A stretch of 13,276 bases of DNA from Candidatus Aminicenantota bacterium (GCA_022867105.1 JALHVH010000319.1:1-13276), one strand, 5' to 3'. Positions 1-7,065 are shown, counted from the first letter of the stretch. Program-made: numbers and translations. Notes: a model not told the origin generated them from the letters alone.

Positions 1-84
1 CACGGGGGTTTCCTGGACAGGATCGACAGCCTGATCCTGGCCTCCCCGCTCTTCTATTATCTCGTCGAAGCCCTCTGGAAATAG
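1..84 (+). CDS. cdsA: Phosphatidate cytidylyltransferase, C-terminal end (partial)
   Basis: Only the last 27 codons and the TAG stop are in the window. They read HGGFLDRIDSLILASPLFYY and then seven more residues. HGG-x-LDR-x-DS followed by a hydrophobic helix is the C-terminal signature of CDP-diglyceride synthases, which make CDP-diacylglycerol from phosphatidate and CTP in the inner membrane. The gene ends 13 bases before the chosen dxr start, and the order cdsA-dxr-rseP is common in bacteria, which supports the call. The rest of the protein lies outside the window, so its length and start cannot be judged. Confidence 0.85.
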   Translation, partial: HGGFLDRIDSLILASPLFYYLVEALWK

Positions 85-97
85 GCCCTTGGGAACC

Positions 98-1267
98 ATG
101 GAACATCGCCGCGAGACAATCGCCATCCTCGGCTCGACCGGGTCGATCGGCCGGAGCACCCTGGAGATCGCGGCCCGGCTCAACGATAAGTACCGGGTCA
201 CCGGCTTGGCGGCCGGCTCCAACGTCACTCTCCTCCTCAAGCAGACCGCGGAGTTCAAGCCGGAGATCGTCTCCCTGAGGACGGAGCGGGATGCCGCCGA
301 GTTCCGCCGGAGGTACAAGGGGGGGAGGGTCCGGGTGACATTCGGGCCCGAGGGCGCCGTTGAGGTGGCCGGCCGGTCCGGCAACGACATCGTCGTCTCG
401 GCCATCACCGGCATCGACGGCCTCGGGCCGACGCTGGCCGCCGTGAAGGCCGGGAAGAAAGTCGCTTTGGCCAACAAGGAGTCCATGGTGGTCGCCGGGG
501 CCTTCCTGAAGCGGGAAGCGGCCCGCTCCAAGGCCCGGATCATCCCCGTGGACAGCGAGCACAGCGGCGTTTTCCAGTGCCTGGCCGGCCAAAAAATGGA
601 GTCCGTGAGCCGGGTCATCCTGACCGCTTCCGGAGGGCCGTTCTTCCGGACCCCGCTCGGTGAGATCGGGAGGAAGACCCTCGATGATGCCCTCCGCCAT
701 CCGCGCTGGAGGATGGGGAAGAAAGTGACCGTGGACTCGGCGACCCTCATGAACAAGGGACTCGAGCTCATCGAGGCCCGCTGGCTGTTCGACCTCGATC
801 CTGCCCGCCTGGACGTCCTGATCCATCCCCAAAGCATCGTCCACTCCCTGGTGGAGATGCGGGACGGGTCGGTCCTGGCCCAGCTCTCCCGGACTGACAT
901 GAAGGTCCCGATCCAGTACGCCCTGACCTACCCGGAAAGGGAGGTGTCGCCGCTCCCGGCCCTCGACTTGAGCCGCATCGGGCCCCTCGAGTTCCACCGC
1001 GTGGACGAAAGGAAATTCCCCCTCTTTGCCCTCGCCCGGACCGTTCTCGAGGAGGGGGAGAGCCTTCCCGTGGCCCTCAACGCGGCCAACGAAGCCGTCG
1101 TAGGGGCCTTCCTCGCCGGTGGCGTCCGGTTCGGCGCGCTGGCGGGCCTGGTGGAGCGCTGCCTCGCGGCCCACGTGAAGAGGCCCGTCCGGAACATCAC
1201 CGAGGTCTTCGATATCGACCGAGAGACCCGCGAAACGGCAAAGATCATCCTCAAGCAAAGGACCTGA
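98..1267 (+). CDS. dxr: 1-deoxy-D-xylulose 5-phosphate reductoisomerase
   Basis: This enzyme converts 1-deoxy-D-xylulose 5-phosphate to 2-C-methyl-D-erythritol 4-phosphate with NADPH and a divalent metal, the first committed step of the MEP isoprenoid pathway. The 389-residue product has the usual family length. Visible marks are the N-terminal NADPH-binding GSTGSIG (12-18), ANKESMVVAG (125-134), PVDSEHSG with metal ligands Asp152 and Glu154, the substrate loop TASGGPFF, HPRW-x-MG, and MNKGLELIEA, whose Glu223 is the expected third metal ligand. I chose ATG at 98 because the Rossmann motif then sits at the family's normal distance from the N-terminus. An in-frame TTG at 89 would add three residues, and ribosome-binding signals for both are poor. 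The gene ends one base before rseP, so it is surely cotranscribed with it. Confidence 0.97.
   Translation: MEHRRETIAILGSTGSIGRSTLEIAARLNDKYRVTGLAAGSNVTLLLKQTAEFKPEIVSLRTERDAAEFRRRYKGGRVRVTFGPEGAVEVAGRSGNDIVVSAITGIDGLGPTLAAVKAGKKVALANKESMVVAGAFLKREAARSKARIIPVDSEHSGVFQCLAGQKMESVSRVILTASGGPFFRTPLGEIGRKTLDDALRHPRWRMGKKVTVDSATLMNKGLELIEARWLFDLDPARLDVLIHPQSIVHSLVEMRDGSVLAQLSRTDMKVPIQYALTYPEREVSPLPALDLSRIGPLEFHRVDERKFPLFALARTVLEEGESLPVALNAANEAVVGAFLAGGVRFGALAGLVERCLAAHVKRPVRNITEVFDIDRETRETAKIILKQRT
1257..1262 (+). promoter_or_regulatory. Ribosome binding site of rseP
   Basis: AAAGGA lies six bases before the rseP ATG, inside the last codons of dxr. It supports ATG 1269 as the start and tight translational linkage of the two genes. 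Confidence 0.6.
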
Positions 1268-1268
1268 C

Positions 1269-2600
1269 ATGGGCACCATCCTGGGAACGTTAATCGCTTT
1301 TCTGATCGTCTTCGGCATCCTTGTCTTCATTCACGAGTTCGGCCACTTTTTCACGGCCAAGCTGATGGGCATCCGGGTCGAAGTGTTCTCCTTCGGCTAC
1401 GGCAAACGCCTCCTGGGCTTTAAGAAGGGGGACACGGACTACCGGATCAGCCTCATCCCCATGGGCGGATACGTCAAAATGCTGGGCGAAGGGATGTTCG
1501 AACCTGGCCGCGCCCTCGCGCCCGACGATATGATGTCCAAGAACCGCGCCCAGCGCCTCCTGGTCATGGTCATGGGCTCGATCATGAACATCCTGCTGGC
1601 GATCGGCCTGGTGGCTGTCATCAATGGTATCGGCGTGCTCGTGCCCGAGTACCAGGACCAGAAACCCGTCATCGGCCACATCGATCCCGGGTCCCCCGCG
1701 GAAAAGGCCGACCTCAAGATCGATGACGAGATCTTGAGCATCAGCGGGCGGAAGGTCGAGACCTGGAGCGACGTCGAGATCGCCGTCGGGACCAAGCCCG
1801 ACAAGGTCATCACGCTGGAGGTCCGGCGGAACGGCGCCGTCCTGCCGGTCGAGCTCAAGACAGAATCCGTCAGCCGGTATGAGATGGGTTACGCCGGTTT
1901 CCGCGGCAAAATCCTGACCCAGATCCGGATGGTCACGGCCGGCTCTCCGGCCGAGAAAGCCGGCCTCAAGCCCGGAGACGTCATCTTGACCGTGGACGGG
2001 GCGCCTATCTTCTTCTACACCTTCATCCCGGTCATCGAGAAGAACGCGGGAAACGTGATCGTCCTGGGAGTCGACCGTGGCGGACAGGTCCTGGATATCC
2101 CGGTTACCCCGCGGAGCGAAGGGAACGTCGGCAAGATCGGGATCCTTCAGGAGGCCAAGTCCGTTACGAGGAAATACGGCTTCTTCGCCGCTATCTCCGA
2201 GAGCCTTAAGTCCAACCTCAAGAATTTCTTCCTGGTCATTCGTTTCTTGAAGGACCTGTTCACGGGCCAGGCCTCCACCCGTCAGCTGGGCGGCCCGCTG
2301 GAAATCGCGAACTTCTCTTATGCCGCCCTCCGCATGGGCTGGCTGGCCATGATGAGCTGGATCGCCATCATCAGCCTCCAGCTGGGGGTGCTCAATTTGT
2401 TTCCCATCCCGGTGTTCGACGGCGGCCATATCTTCGTCCTCCTCCTGGAGAGCATCTTCCGGAAGGACTTCGGTCCCAAGGTCCGACAGATCTGGATGCA
2501 GATCGGCTTCGTCATTTTTATCTTTCTGATCGCGTTCGTCATCCTGAACGATATTATCAAGCGCATGCCGCACGGCTGGGGGAGCCTCCTCCCGTTCTAG
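1269..2600 (+). CDS. rseP: RseP-type site-2 intramembrane zinc metalloprotease
   Basis: This is a multi-pass inner-membrane zinc protease that cleaves transmembrane segments of substrates such as anti-sigma factors, or remnant signal peptides, after a first periplasmic cut. The 443-residue protein has the zinc motif HEFGH (22-26) in the first membrane helix, then GGYVKM in the membrane-embedded loop. A second helix lies at about 98-119. Two PDZ domains follow (about 128-200 and 212-285), each with a GSPAEKA-x-LK-x-D/GD carboxylate loop. The C-terminal metal-ligand segment is NLFPIPVFDGGH (376-387, Asp384), followed by a last helix at about 418-436. The usual LDGG is FDGG here, a mild change. 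Two PDZ domains match the E. coli RseP layout. No anti-sigma or sigma gene is nearby, so the substrate is unknown. Confidence 0.95.
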   Translation: MGTILGTLIAFLIVFGILVFIHEFGHFFTAKLMGIRVEVFSFGYGKRLLGFKKGDTDYRISLIPMGGYVKMLGEGMFEPGRALAPDDMMSKNRAQRLLVMVMGSIMNILLAIGLVAVINGIGVLVPEYQDQKPVIGHIDPGSPAEKADLKIDDEILSISGRKVETWSDVEIAVGTKPDKVITLEVRRNGAVLPVELKTESVSRYEMGYAGFRGKILTQIRMVTAGSPAEKAGLKPGDVILTVDGAPIFFYTFIPVIEKNAGNVIVLGVDRGGQVLDIPVTPRSEGNVGKIGILQEAKSVTRKYGFFAAISESLKSNLKNFFLVIRFLKDLFTGQASTRQLGGPLEIANFSYAALRMGWLAMMSWIAIISLQLGVLNLFPIPVFDGGHIFVLLLESIFRKDFGPKVRQIWMQIGFVIFIFLIAFVILNDIIKRMPHGWGSLLPF

Positions 2601-2618
2601 CGGGTCGATCGTCCCGGT

Positions 2619-2648
2619 CCCGGACATCCCGGGGAAGCATCTTTTTTT
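2619..2648 (+). terminator. Weak terminator-like hairpin after rseP
   Basis: A 5-bp stem, CCCGG/CCGGG with loop ACATC (2619-2633), is followed after eight bases by seven T residues (2642-2648). The stem uses one copy of the 9-bp direct repeat, and the T run belongs to the left end of the inverted-repeat element. The gap between stem and T run is longer than in a standard intrinsic terminator, so termination is only possible, not clear. Confidence 0.3.
2624..2632. repeat. 9-bp direct repeat, left flank of element copy A
   Basis: ACATCCCGG abuts the left end of the element and recurs exactly at 2844-2852, abutting its right end. This is what a 9-bp target-site duplication looks like. Confidence 0.7.
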
Positions 2649-2843
2649 GTGTGATATAGACAATGGCGCAGGGGCGATGCCCGGAGGAGGTCGTTGAAGG
2701 GCGGAGCGGGCACGGGTCCTTGACCGGAGGGAGAGGAGAGCGGAGCCCGGAGCCGAAGCGGCCTGGCTCGCCGGGACAGGCCGCGGCCGACGGAGGGCGC
2801 GCCCCGAGCCTGAATTCCTTCTCACACGAAAAGAGATGCTTAC
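2633..2843 (+). mobile_element. MITE-like inverted-repeat element, copy A
   Basis: This 211-bp non-coding element is about 70% GC in its core and has 21-bp imperfect terminal inverted repeats, 18 of 21 positions matching. The left end begins GGAAGCATCTTTTTTTG. The reverse complement of the right end begins GTAAGCATCTCTTTTCG. Exact 9-bp direct repeats abut both ends. A second copy lies at 12308-12519 on the other strand; the cores (2661-2811 here) match at 147 of 151 positions. The core holds an 8-bp hairpin, GCGGCCTG (2758-2765) with CAGGCCGC (2777-2784), and the 10-bp palindrome GGGCGCGCCC. A frame open from ATG 2663 for 75 codons is not credible as a gene: the copies differ by replacement changes and a 1-base indel. 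There is no transposase, so if mobile it moves in trans. A structured RNA is the alternative reading. Confidence 0.75.
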
Positions 2844-2852
2844 ACATCCCGG
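2844..2852. repeat. 9-bp direct repeat, right flank of element copy A
   Basis: Exact second copy of ACATCCCGG, touching the right inverted repeat; see 2624-2632. Confidence 0.7.
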
Positions 2853-2859
2853 TCGAGAA

Positions 2860-2888
2860 TGGACGAAAAAACCTAAATCCGTTAAGAT
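2860..2888 (+). promoter_or_regulatory. Possible weak promoter for ispG-larE
   Basis: TGGACG (2860-2865) and TAAGAT (2883-2888) are separated by 17 bases; each matches four of six consensus positions. The predicted transcription start would fall at or one base before the ispG ATG. The match is weak and could be chance; some promoter is needed here because the element separates ispG from rseP. Confidence 0.3.
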
Positions 2889-2895
2889 AAGCTGC

Positions 2896-4008
2896 ATGGA
2901 CACCAGAAGCGTCGGCCTCTTCCCAAGACGAAAGACCAGGCAAATCAGGATCGGCGACGTCCTCATCGGAGGGGGCGCGCCGGTATCCGTCCAGTCCATG
3001 ACCAAAACGGACACGCGCGACATTAAGGCCACGGTCGCCCAGATCAGGCGTCTGGAAAAGGCGGGCTGCGAGATCGTCCGCCTGGCCGTTCCCGATAGGG
3101 AGGCCGTCGCGGCCTTGGGCGAGATCCGGAGAAAGGTCAGAGTCCCGCTTGTCGCCGATATCCATTTCGACCACAGGCTGGCCCTGGCCTCGATCGAAGC
3201 GGGGGTGGATGCTTTGCGGATCAATCCCGGTAATATCGGCTCCCCGAAGAAGGTGAGGGAAGTCGTCCGGGCCGCCCGAGAGCACGGCATTCCGATCCGG
3301 ATCGGGGTCAATTCCGGATCGCTTGAAAAGGACCTCCTGGCAAAAAACGGGGCTGTGACCGCCGATGCCATGGCCACGAGCGCCTTACGGCACATCCGGA
3401 TGCTCGAGGACCTGGATTTCTTCGACATCAAGGTCTCCCTCAAGGCGTCAGACATATCCCGGACTATCGAGGCCTACCGCCTCCTGGCCGCCGAGGTCGA
3501 TTACCCCTTCCACGCCGGGATCACCGAGGCCGGAGGCCTTTTCACGGGAAGCATAAGATCGGCCGCGGGCCTGGCCCTCCTTCTGAATGAAGGCCTGGCC
3601 GATACGATCAGAATCTCCCTGACGGCGCCGCCCGAGAAGGAGGTCGCCGCCGCCTGGACACTCCTCCGGAGCCTGGGACTTAGGTCTAGAGGGGTCGACA
3701 TCATATCCTGCCCGACCTGCGGGCGGGTGGAGGTCGATCTGATGAGGATCGCTTCGGAGGTCGAGAAGCGCCTGTCCTCACTCGAAACGCCCATGACCGT
3801 GGCCGTCATGGGATGCATGGTCAACGGCCCGGGAGAGGCCAGGGAGGCCGACATCAGCGTCGCTTGCGGCAGGAGAAGCGGGGTCATCATCAAGAAAGGC
3901 AGGATCCTCCGGAAAGTCAAAGAGGACCGTATCGTCCCCGAGCTCGTGAAAGAAGTCGAACGGGCGGGGCGGGAAATAACGGAACGGATGAAACGCGGAT
4001 CGACATGA
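2896..4008 (+). CDS. ispG: 4-hydroxy-3-methylbut-2-en-1-yl diphosphate synthase
   Basis: IspG (GcpE) reductively opens 2-C-methyl-D-erythritol 2,4-cyclodiphosphate to HMBPP using a [4Fe-4S] cluster, a late MEP-pathway step that complements dxr upstream. The product is 370 residues, the short bacterial form without the extra middle domain. The TIM-barrel half shows PVSVQSMTKTDTRD, VADIHFDH, LRINPGNIG, IRIGVNSGSL and GITEAGG. The C-terminal half carries the cluster ligands SCPTCGR and GCMVNGPGEA: three Cys plus the conserved Glu. I chose ATG 2896 over upstream ATG 2836 because the first 20 codons of the longer frame fall partly inside the repeat element and across its flanking direct repeat, and are unlike the family. 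The Shine-Dalgarno match is weak. The stop overlaps the next start as ATGA. Confidence 0.95.
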   Translation: MDTRSVGLFPRRKTRQIRIGDVLIGGGAPVSVQSMTKTDTRDIKATVAQIRRLEKAGCEIVRLAVPDREAVAALGEIRRKVRVPLVADIHFDHRLALASIEAGVDALRINPGNIGSPKKVREVVRAAREHGIPIRIGVNSGSLEKDLLAKNGAVTADAMATSALRHIRMLEDLDFFDIKVSLKASDISRTIEAYRLLAAEVDYPFHAGITEAGGLFTGSIRSAAGLALLLNEGLADTIRISLTAPPEKEVAAAWTLLRSLGLRSRGVDIISCPTCGRVEVDLMRIASEVEKRLSSLETPMTVAVMGCMVNGPGEAREADISVACGRRSGVIIKKGRILRKVKEDRIVPELVKEVERAGREITERMKRGST

Positions 4009-4895
4009 GATCGAAAACAGGAGCCATGACCGTAATCAAGGCCGGCGGACTCCAGCGGAAGGTCGCCCGGAAATACGAGAAACTTAAGAGGGAGCTTGAG
4101 AGGATGGGAAAGGTCCTGGTCGCGTTTTCGGGGGGCGTGGACAGCACCCTGCTCCTCAAGGCCGCCTCGGATGTCCTTGGCAAGAACGTCCTGGCGGTCA
4201 TCGCCGCTTCGGAGACCTATCCGGGGAAGGAGACGGCGGGCGCGCGGACACTCGCCCGGCGCCTCAAGGTCCGGCACAAAGTCATTTCGACCCATGAGCT
4301 TGACAACCCCGATTTCCTGAGCAATCCTCCGGAGAGATGCTACCATTGCAAGAAGGAGCTCTTCGGACGATTGGCCTCGATCGCGCGAGAAGAGGGGATC
4401 GCCTTCGTCCTGGACGGGTCGAACCACGATGACCGGCTGGATTTCCGCCCCGGCGCCAAGGCGGCCAGGGAGCTCGGGGTCCGTTCCCCGCTCCGGGAAG
4501 CCGGCCTGACCAAGGCAGAGGTCCGGGAGCTGTCGCGGCGGTTCCGGCTGCCCACTTGGGACAAGCCCTCCCTGGCCTGCCTCGCTTCACGCTTTCCTTA
4601 TCACACGCGGATCGATGGGAAGAGCCTCAGGAGAATCGGCGCGGCCGAGGATTTCCTCCGGGAGGCGGGCTTCCGCCAGGTCAGGGTCCGCCACCACGGA
4701 CCGGTCGCCCGCATCGAGGTCGAAGCGGGAGAGTTCCCCCGCCTGCTGGAAAAGGGATTGGCGGCGAAAATTTCCGCCCGCCTCAGGGAGTTGGGCTACA
4801 GTTATGTCTCCCTGGACCTTGAAGGTTATCGGACGGGAAGCATGAACGAGACCCTGAAAAGAAAGTTGCCGCTGGCGAAAGGGAAGTCGAAATGA
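4005..4895 (+). CDS. larE: LarE-type ATP-dependent sacrificial sulfur transferase (PP-loop)
   Basis: LarE adenylates and thiolates a pyridinium dicarboxylate to build the nickel-pincer cofactor of lactate racemase and other LarA-family enzymes. The 296-residue product has the PP-loop SGGVDST (42-48), SNPPERCYHCKKELF with Cys112 and Cys115, LDGSNHDDRLDFRPG, and KPSLACLASRFPY with Cys192, the position I equate with the sacrificial or catalytic Cys of the family. The CxxC pair plus Cys192 might suit the three-cysteine [4Fe-4S] type of LarE; that is inference. ATG 4005 overlaps the ispG stop. ATG 4026 is an alternative whose AGGAG lies only two bases upstream. No larA, larB or larC is in the window, so the final target is unknown; another thiolation role is possible. 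PP-loop and family call are firm, the exact substrate less so. Confidence 0.85.
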   Translation: MRSKTGAMTVIKAGGLQRKVARKYEKLKRELERMGKVLVAFSGGVDSTLLLKAASDVLGKNVLAVIAASETYPGKETAGARTLARRLKVRHKVISTHELDNPDFLSNPPERCYHCKKELFGRLASIAREEGIAFVLDGSNHDDRLDFRPGAKAARELGVRSPLREAGLTKAEVRELSRRFRLPTWDKPSLACLASRFPYHTRIDGKSLRRIGAAEDFLREAGFRQVRVRHHGPVARIEVEAGEFPRLLEKGLAAKISARLRELGYSYVSLDLEGYRTGSMNETLKRKLPLAKGKSK

Positions 4896-4983
4896 TGAAA
4901 AATCCGTTCATGAAAGGCCCCGCGGCGGCGACCGGTGCATTTTTCTGATCCGGGTCCTCTAGGAAACCGGCCTGAAGGGGGGA

Positions 4984-5030
4984 GAAAATAAAAAAAGAGG
5001 GAGAAGGAAGGTCTCAGCCTTCCTCCCCCC
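4984..5030 (-). terminator. Intrinsic terminator of the tonB-exbB-exbD unit
   Basis: The arms at 4999-5011 and 5018-5030 can pair over 13 bp, with two G-U pairs in the RNA, around a 6-base loop (5012-5017). Read on the minus strand the stem is followed at once by a T-rich tract (complement of 4984-4997). It lies 56 bases beyond the exbD stop. The + strand side lacks a T tract, so it should not stop larE transcription. The gap 4896-5085 shows no other gene and no clear larE terminator. Confidence 0.85.
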
Positions 5031-5085
5031 ATGGGTTTCGTGCGGTTATCGACGCGCTGGCCGGGCCGGGCCCGGACGCGTCTGA

Positions 5086-5511
5086 TCAAAGAGCCTTTTC
5101 CGTTTTCTTCTCTGTAATGATGCCTATGATCTCGATCCCGGCCTCCCGCATGACGTCGATGAGGTCGACGATCTTACCGTATTCGATATCCTGGTCCGCC
5201 TTGATGTAGAGCTTCTTTTCGGAGACGGTCAGGAATGCCTCTTCCAGCGCGTTCTGAAGGTTTTCCATCGTGACCTTGTCCTGGTTCACGTAGATCGTGC
5301 CGTCCTTCTTGACGGCAAGAACGACGTCCGGGCTGTCAGGCATGCTGGACGTGTTCAGAGCGGAGGGCAGCTTGACGTCAACGCCTTTCTGAACGAGAGG
5401 GGTCACGACCATGAAGATGATCAGGAGAACGAGCAAGACATCACACAAGGGAACGACATTGGGTTCGGAAGGGATTTCTTCCTTACGGCTCTTGGATATT
5501 GACAAGCCCAT
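5086..5511 (-). CDS. exbD: Biopolymer transport protein ExbD/TolR family
   Basis: ExbD is the single-span partner of the ExbB proton channel; together they energise TonB. The 141-residue protein has a short cytoplasmic N-terminus, EPNVVPLCDVLLVLLIIFMVV, in which Asp24 is the expected proton-carrying residue at the start of the one membrane helix (about 20-40), and a periplasmic ExbD/TolR fold that includes LYIKADQDIEYGKIVDLIDVMREAGI. The start ATG 5511 has GAGAGG a few bases upstream. It follows exbB after 47 bases and is last in its unit, with a strong terminator behind it. TolR is the alternative name; the neighbouring tonB and the lack of tolA, tolB and pal favour ExbD. Confidence 0.92.
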   Translation of the reverse strand: MGLSISKSRKEEIPSEPNVVPLCDVLLVLLIIFMVVTPLVQKGVDVKLPSALNTSSMPDSPDVVLAVKKDGTIYVNQDKVTMENLQNALEEAFLTVSEKKLYIKADQDIEYGKIVDLIDVMREAGIEIIGIITEKKTEKAL

Positions 5512-5558
5512 TGTGCGCCTCTCTTTTCAAGACATGATCGATATTTCGATTCCTCGTG

Positions 5559-6236
5559 TCACTTGGATTCGGATGCTCTGATGAAGAAGTCGATAACCTG
5601 GGACGTGGTGTTGTCCATCTCGGCGTCGTAGATCTCGATCTTGGTGTTCAGTAGATTGTAGCACCAGAGGGCGATGATGGCGACACCGATACCGAAAGCC
5701 GTTGTGACGAGGGCTTCCGAGATACCGCCGGCGACGGCGCCGATCCCTCCGGACCCGGTCAGGGACATGCTGCGGAACGCGTTGATGATGCCCGAGATCG
5801 TGCCGAACAGGCCGATGAAGGGGGCGGAGGTGGCAATCGTGGCCAGGATGTTCAGGCCTCTCTTCAGGTCCTGGTTGAACAGGTTCGCGGCCCTGTCGCA
5901 GCCCCGCTGGGCGGTGTTGATCTGCTCTTCATGGTTCAGGTGGGCTTCTTTGCCCGACAAGAACTCCTGGATGCCGGCGGCCGTCACGCGGGCCAGGTGG
6001 CTTCCCTTGTTGTCCTTCTTGGACGCGAGGGCCAGGGCTTCCTTGATCTGCCCGTTCTTGAGCATCTCCGCGAGCTTGGGAGCGATGAGATGGGATCTTG
6101 TCTTTGCCCGGTTGAACGCGAGCTGGCGCTCGATGAACAGGTAAAGGGAAATGATCGAGAGAGAGATCAGGAGAAGAGAAACTGCCTTGGCCACGGCTCC
6201 CATGGCCTGCCACATTTCAATCAAACCGAATTGCAT
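5559..6236 (-). CDS. exbB: MotA/TolQ/ExbB proton channel family protein
   Basis: ExbB forms the pentameric inner-membrane proton channel around ExbD. The 225-residue product has a first helix at about 12-35, a large cytoplasmic domain, and two more helices at about 128-148 and 175-195. Family motifs are RGLNILATIATSAPFIGLFGT and GGISEALVTTAFGIGVAIIALWCYN, with the Thr, Gly and Pro residues typical of the channel lining. Length and three-helix topology match ExbB/TolQ. It sits between tonB and exbD, which favours ExbB over TolQ. The start ATG 6236 is fixed by a very strong ribosome-binding site. Confidence 0.93.
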   Translation of the reverse strand: MQFGLIEMWQAMGAVAKAVSLLLISLSIISLYLFIERQLAFNRAKTRSHLIAPKLAEMLKNGQIKEALALASKKDNKGSHLARVTAAGIQEFLSGKEAHLNHEEQINTAQRGCDRAANLFNQDLKRGLNILATIATSAPFIGLFGTISGIINAFRSMSLTGSGGIGAVAGGISEALVTTAFGIGVAIIALWCYNLLNTKIEIYDAEMDNTTSQVIDFFIRASESK

Positions 6237-6243
6237 GTTAAGT

Positions 6244-6251
6244 ACCTCCTT
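6244..6251 (-). promoter_or_regulatory. Strong Shine-Dalgarno site of exbB
   Basis: On the minus strand AAGGAGGT, a full match to the anti-16S sequence, lies seven bases before the exbB ATG. It is the best ribosome-binding site in the window and suits a subunit needed in several copies per TonB. Confidence 0.85.
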
Positions 6252-6281
6252 TTAAATCTCTAAAGCCATTGAAAGCTTTAC

Positions 6282-7058
6282 TTACTTGAGTTGGAATCTA
6301 ACGGTGACGGTGAAAATGACCCCCCTGGGGCGGCCGTTGATGACCATCGGCTCGTAGACCCACTGGCGCACCGCGTCGATAGCCGCCTGGTCAAGAAGAG
6401 GGATGGAACGCAGGACCTTGATGCTCTGCACGCGCCCATAGATGTCGGTCGTCGCTTCGACGATCACGACGCCTTCGACTCTCGCCTGCCGGGCGATCTC
6501 CGGGTAGGTGGGGTCCACCTGCTTGATCAGTCTGGGGGGCTTGATCTGCCCGATGGCCCGAATAGGGGCTTCGACCTCGCCGACGACCCCGCCGAGGACT
6601 CCGCCGACGACTCCGCCGAGGACTCCGCCGACGACTCCGCCTTCGACACCGCCCTCGACTCCGCCCTCGATCCCGACGTCAGAGAGCTGCTCTTCAGCGA
6701 TCTCTTCGGGGATGTCGACGGGGGCCACGAGCCGGCCGGGTTCAATGGTGGCGGACGCTTGGACGGGTTTGATGCGGGTCTTGGCTTTTGAGGAGCCACG
6801 CTTCTTGGCCGGAGGCGGCGGGGGCGGGGGAGGAGGCGGCGGAGGGGCCAGGAACGCGCTGTAAACTTCCACCTTGGGCAGGGTTGCCGTGGAGAGCAGG
6901 GGGATCACGATAACGGAGATGATGAACGCGGCGTGGATGAACAGCGCGACGGGAAACGCCAGGGCCTTTCTCTTGGAGCCGGTTTCGCCTCTGAAGAAAG
7001 AGTCCTTGAAGATCTCAGGGATCTCTTCTTTAGGTTTCGGCTTTACTTTTTCCGCCAT
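6282..7058 (-). CDS. tonB: TonB energy transducer with Pro-rich and GGVx repeat linker
   Basis: TonB carries proton-motive energy from ExbB-ExbD to outer-membrane TonB-dependent transporters. The 258-residue product has a charged cytoplasmic N-terminus (1-31) and one anchor helix with His42 (about 33-55), equivalent to the essential His of E. coli TonB. A run of 12 prolines (72-83) and a basic stretch follow, then a Gly-Val-rich repeat (about 125-160), and a C-terminal TonB domain with VDPTYPEIARQARVEGVV, DIYGRVQSIKVL and AIDAVRQWVYEPMVINGRP, ending in VTVRFQLK. The start ATG 7058 has GAGG seven bases upstream. It heads tonB-exbB-exbD behind its own promoter. The short linker relative to the unusual repeat is worth noting; the family call is secure. 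Confidence 0.93.
   Translation of the reverse strand: MAEKVKPKPKEEIPEIFKDSFFRGETGSKRKALAFPVALFIHAAFIISVIVIPLLSTATLPKVEVYSAFLAPPPPPPPPPPPPAKKRGSSKAKTRIKPVQASATIEPGRLVAPVDIPEEIAEEQLSDVGIEGGVEGGVEGGVVGGVLGGVVGGVLGGVVGEVEAPIRAIGQIKPPRLIKQVDPTYPEIARQARVEGVVIVEATTDIYGRVQSIKVLRSIPLLDQAAIDAVRQWVYEPMVINGRPRGVIFTVTVRFQLK
6579..6674 (-). repeat. 12-bp tandem repeat within tonB (8 units)
   Basis: Eight in-frame 12-base units encode [Gly]-[Val/Ile]-x-[Gly]. In protein order x is Glu, Glu, Glu, Val, Leu, Val, Leu, Val. The middle units alternate two sequences, giving a higher 24-base period. The unit length is a multiple of three, so gain or loss keeps the frame. Confidence 0.9.
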
Positions 7059-7065
7059 TTTTATA

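Noticed and set aside
2663..2890. Small open frame inside element copy A, with a similar peptide in copy B
   Set aside because: The shared peptide follows from DNA identity. Differences between copies change amino acids, a 1-base indel shifts the frame, and no ribosome-binding site precedes the ATG.
1290..3455. A 721-codon open frame on the minus strand opposite rseP and ispG
   Set aside because: It lies antisense to two certain genes, crosses the repeat element, and has biased Asp/Glu/Arg/His-rich composition. It is open because GC-rich codons rarely create stops on the other strand.
3813..4004. Upstream extension of larE overlapping ispG
   Set aside because: It is the ispG coding sequence read in another frame, and the peptide is unlike LarE. 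ATG 4005 or 4026 gives the normal length.
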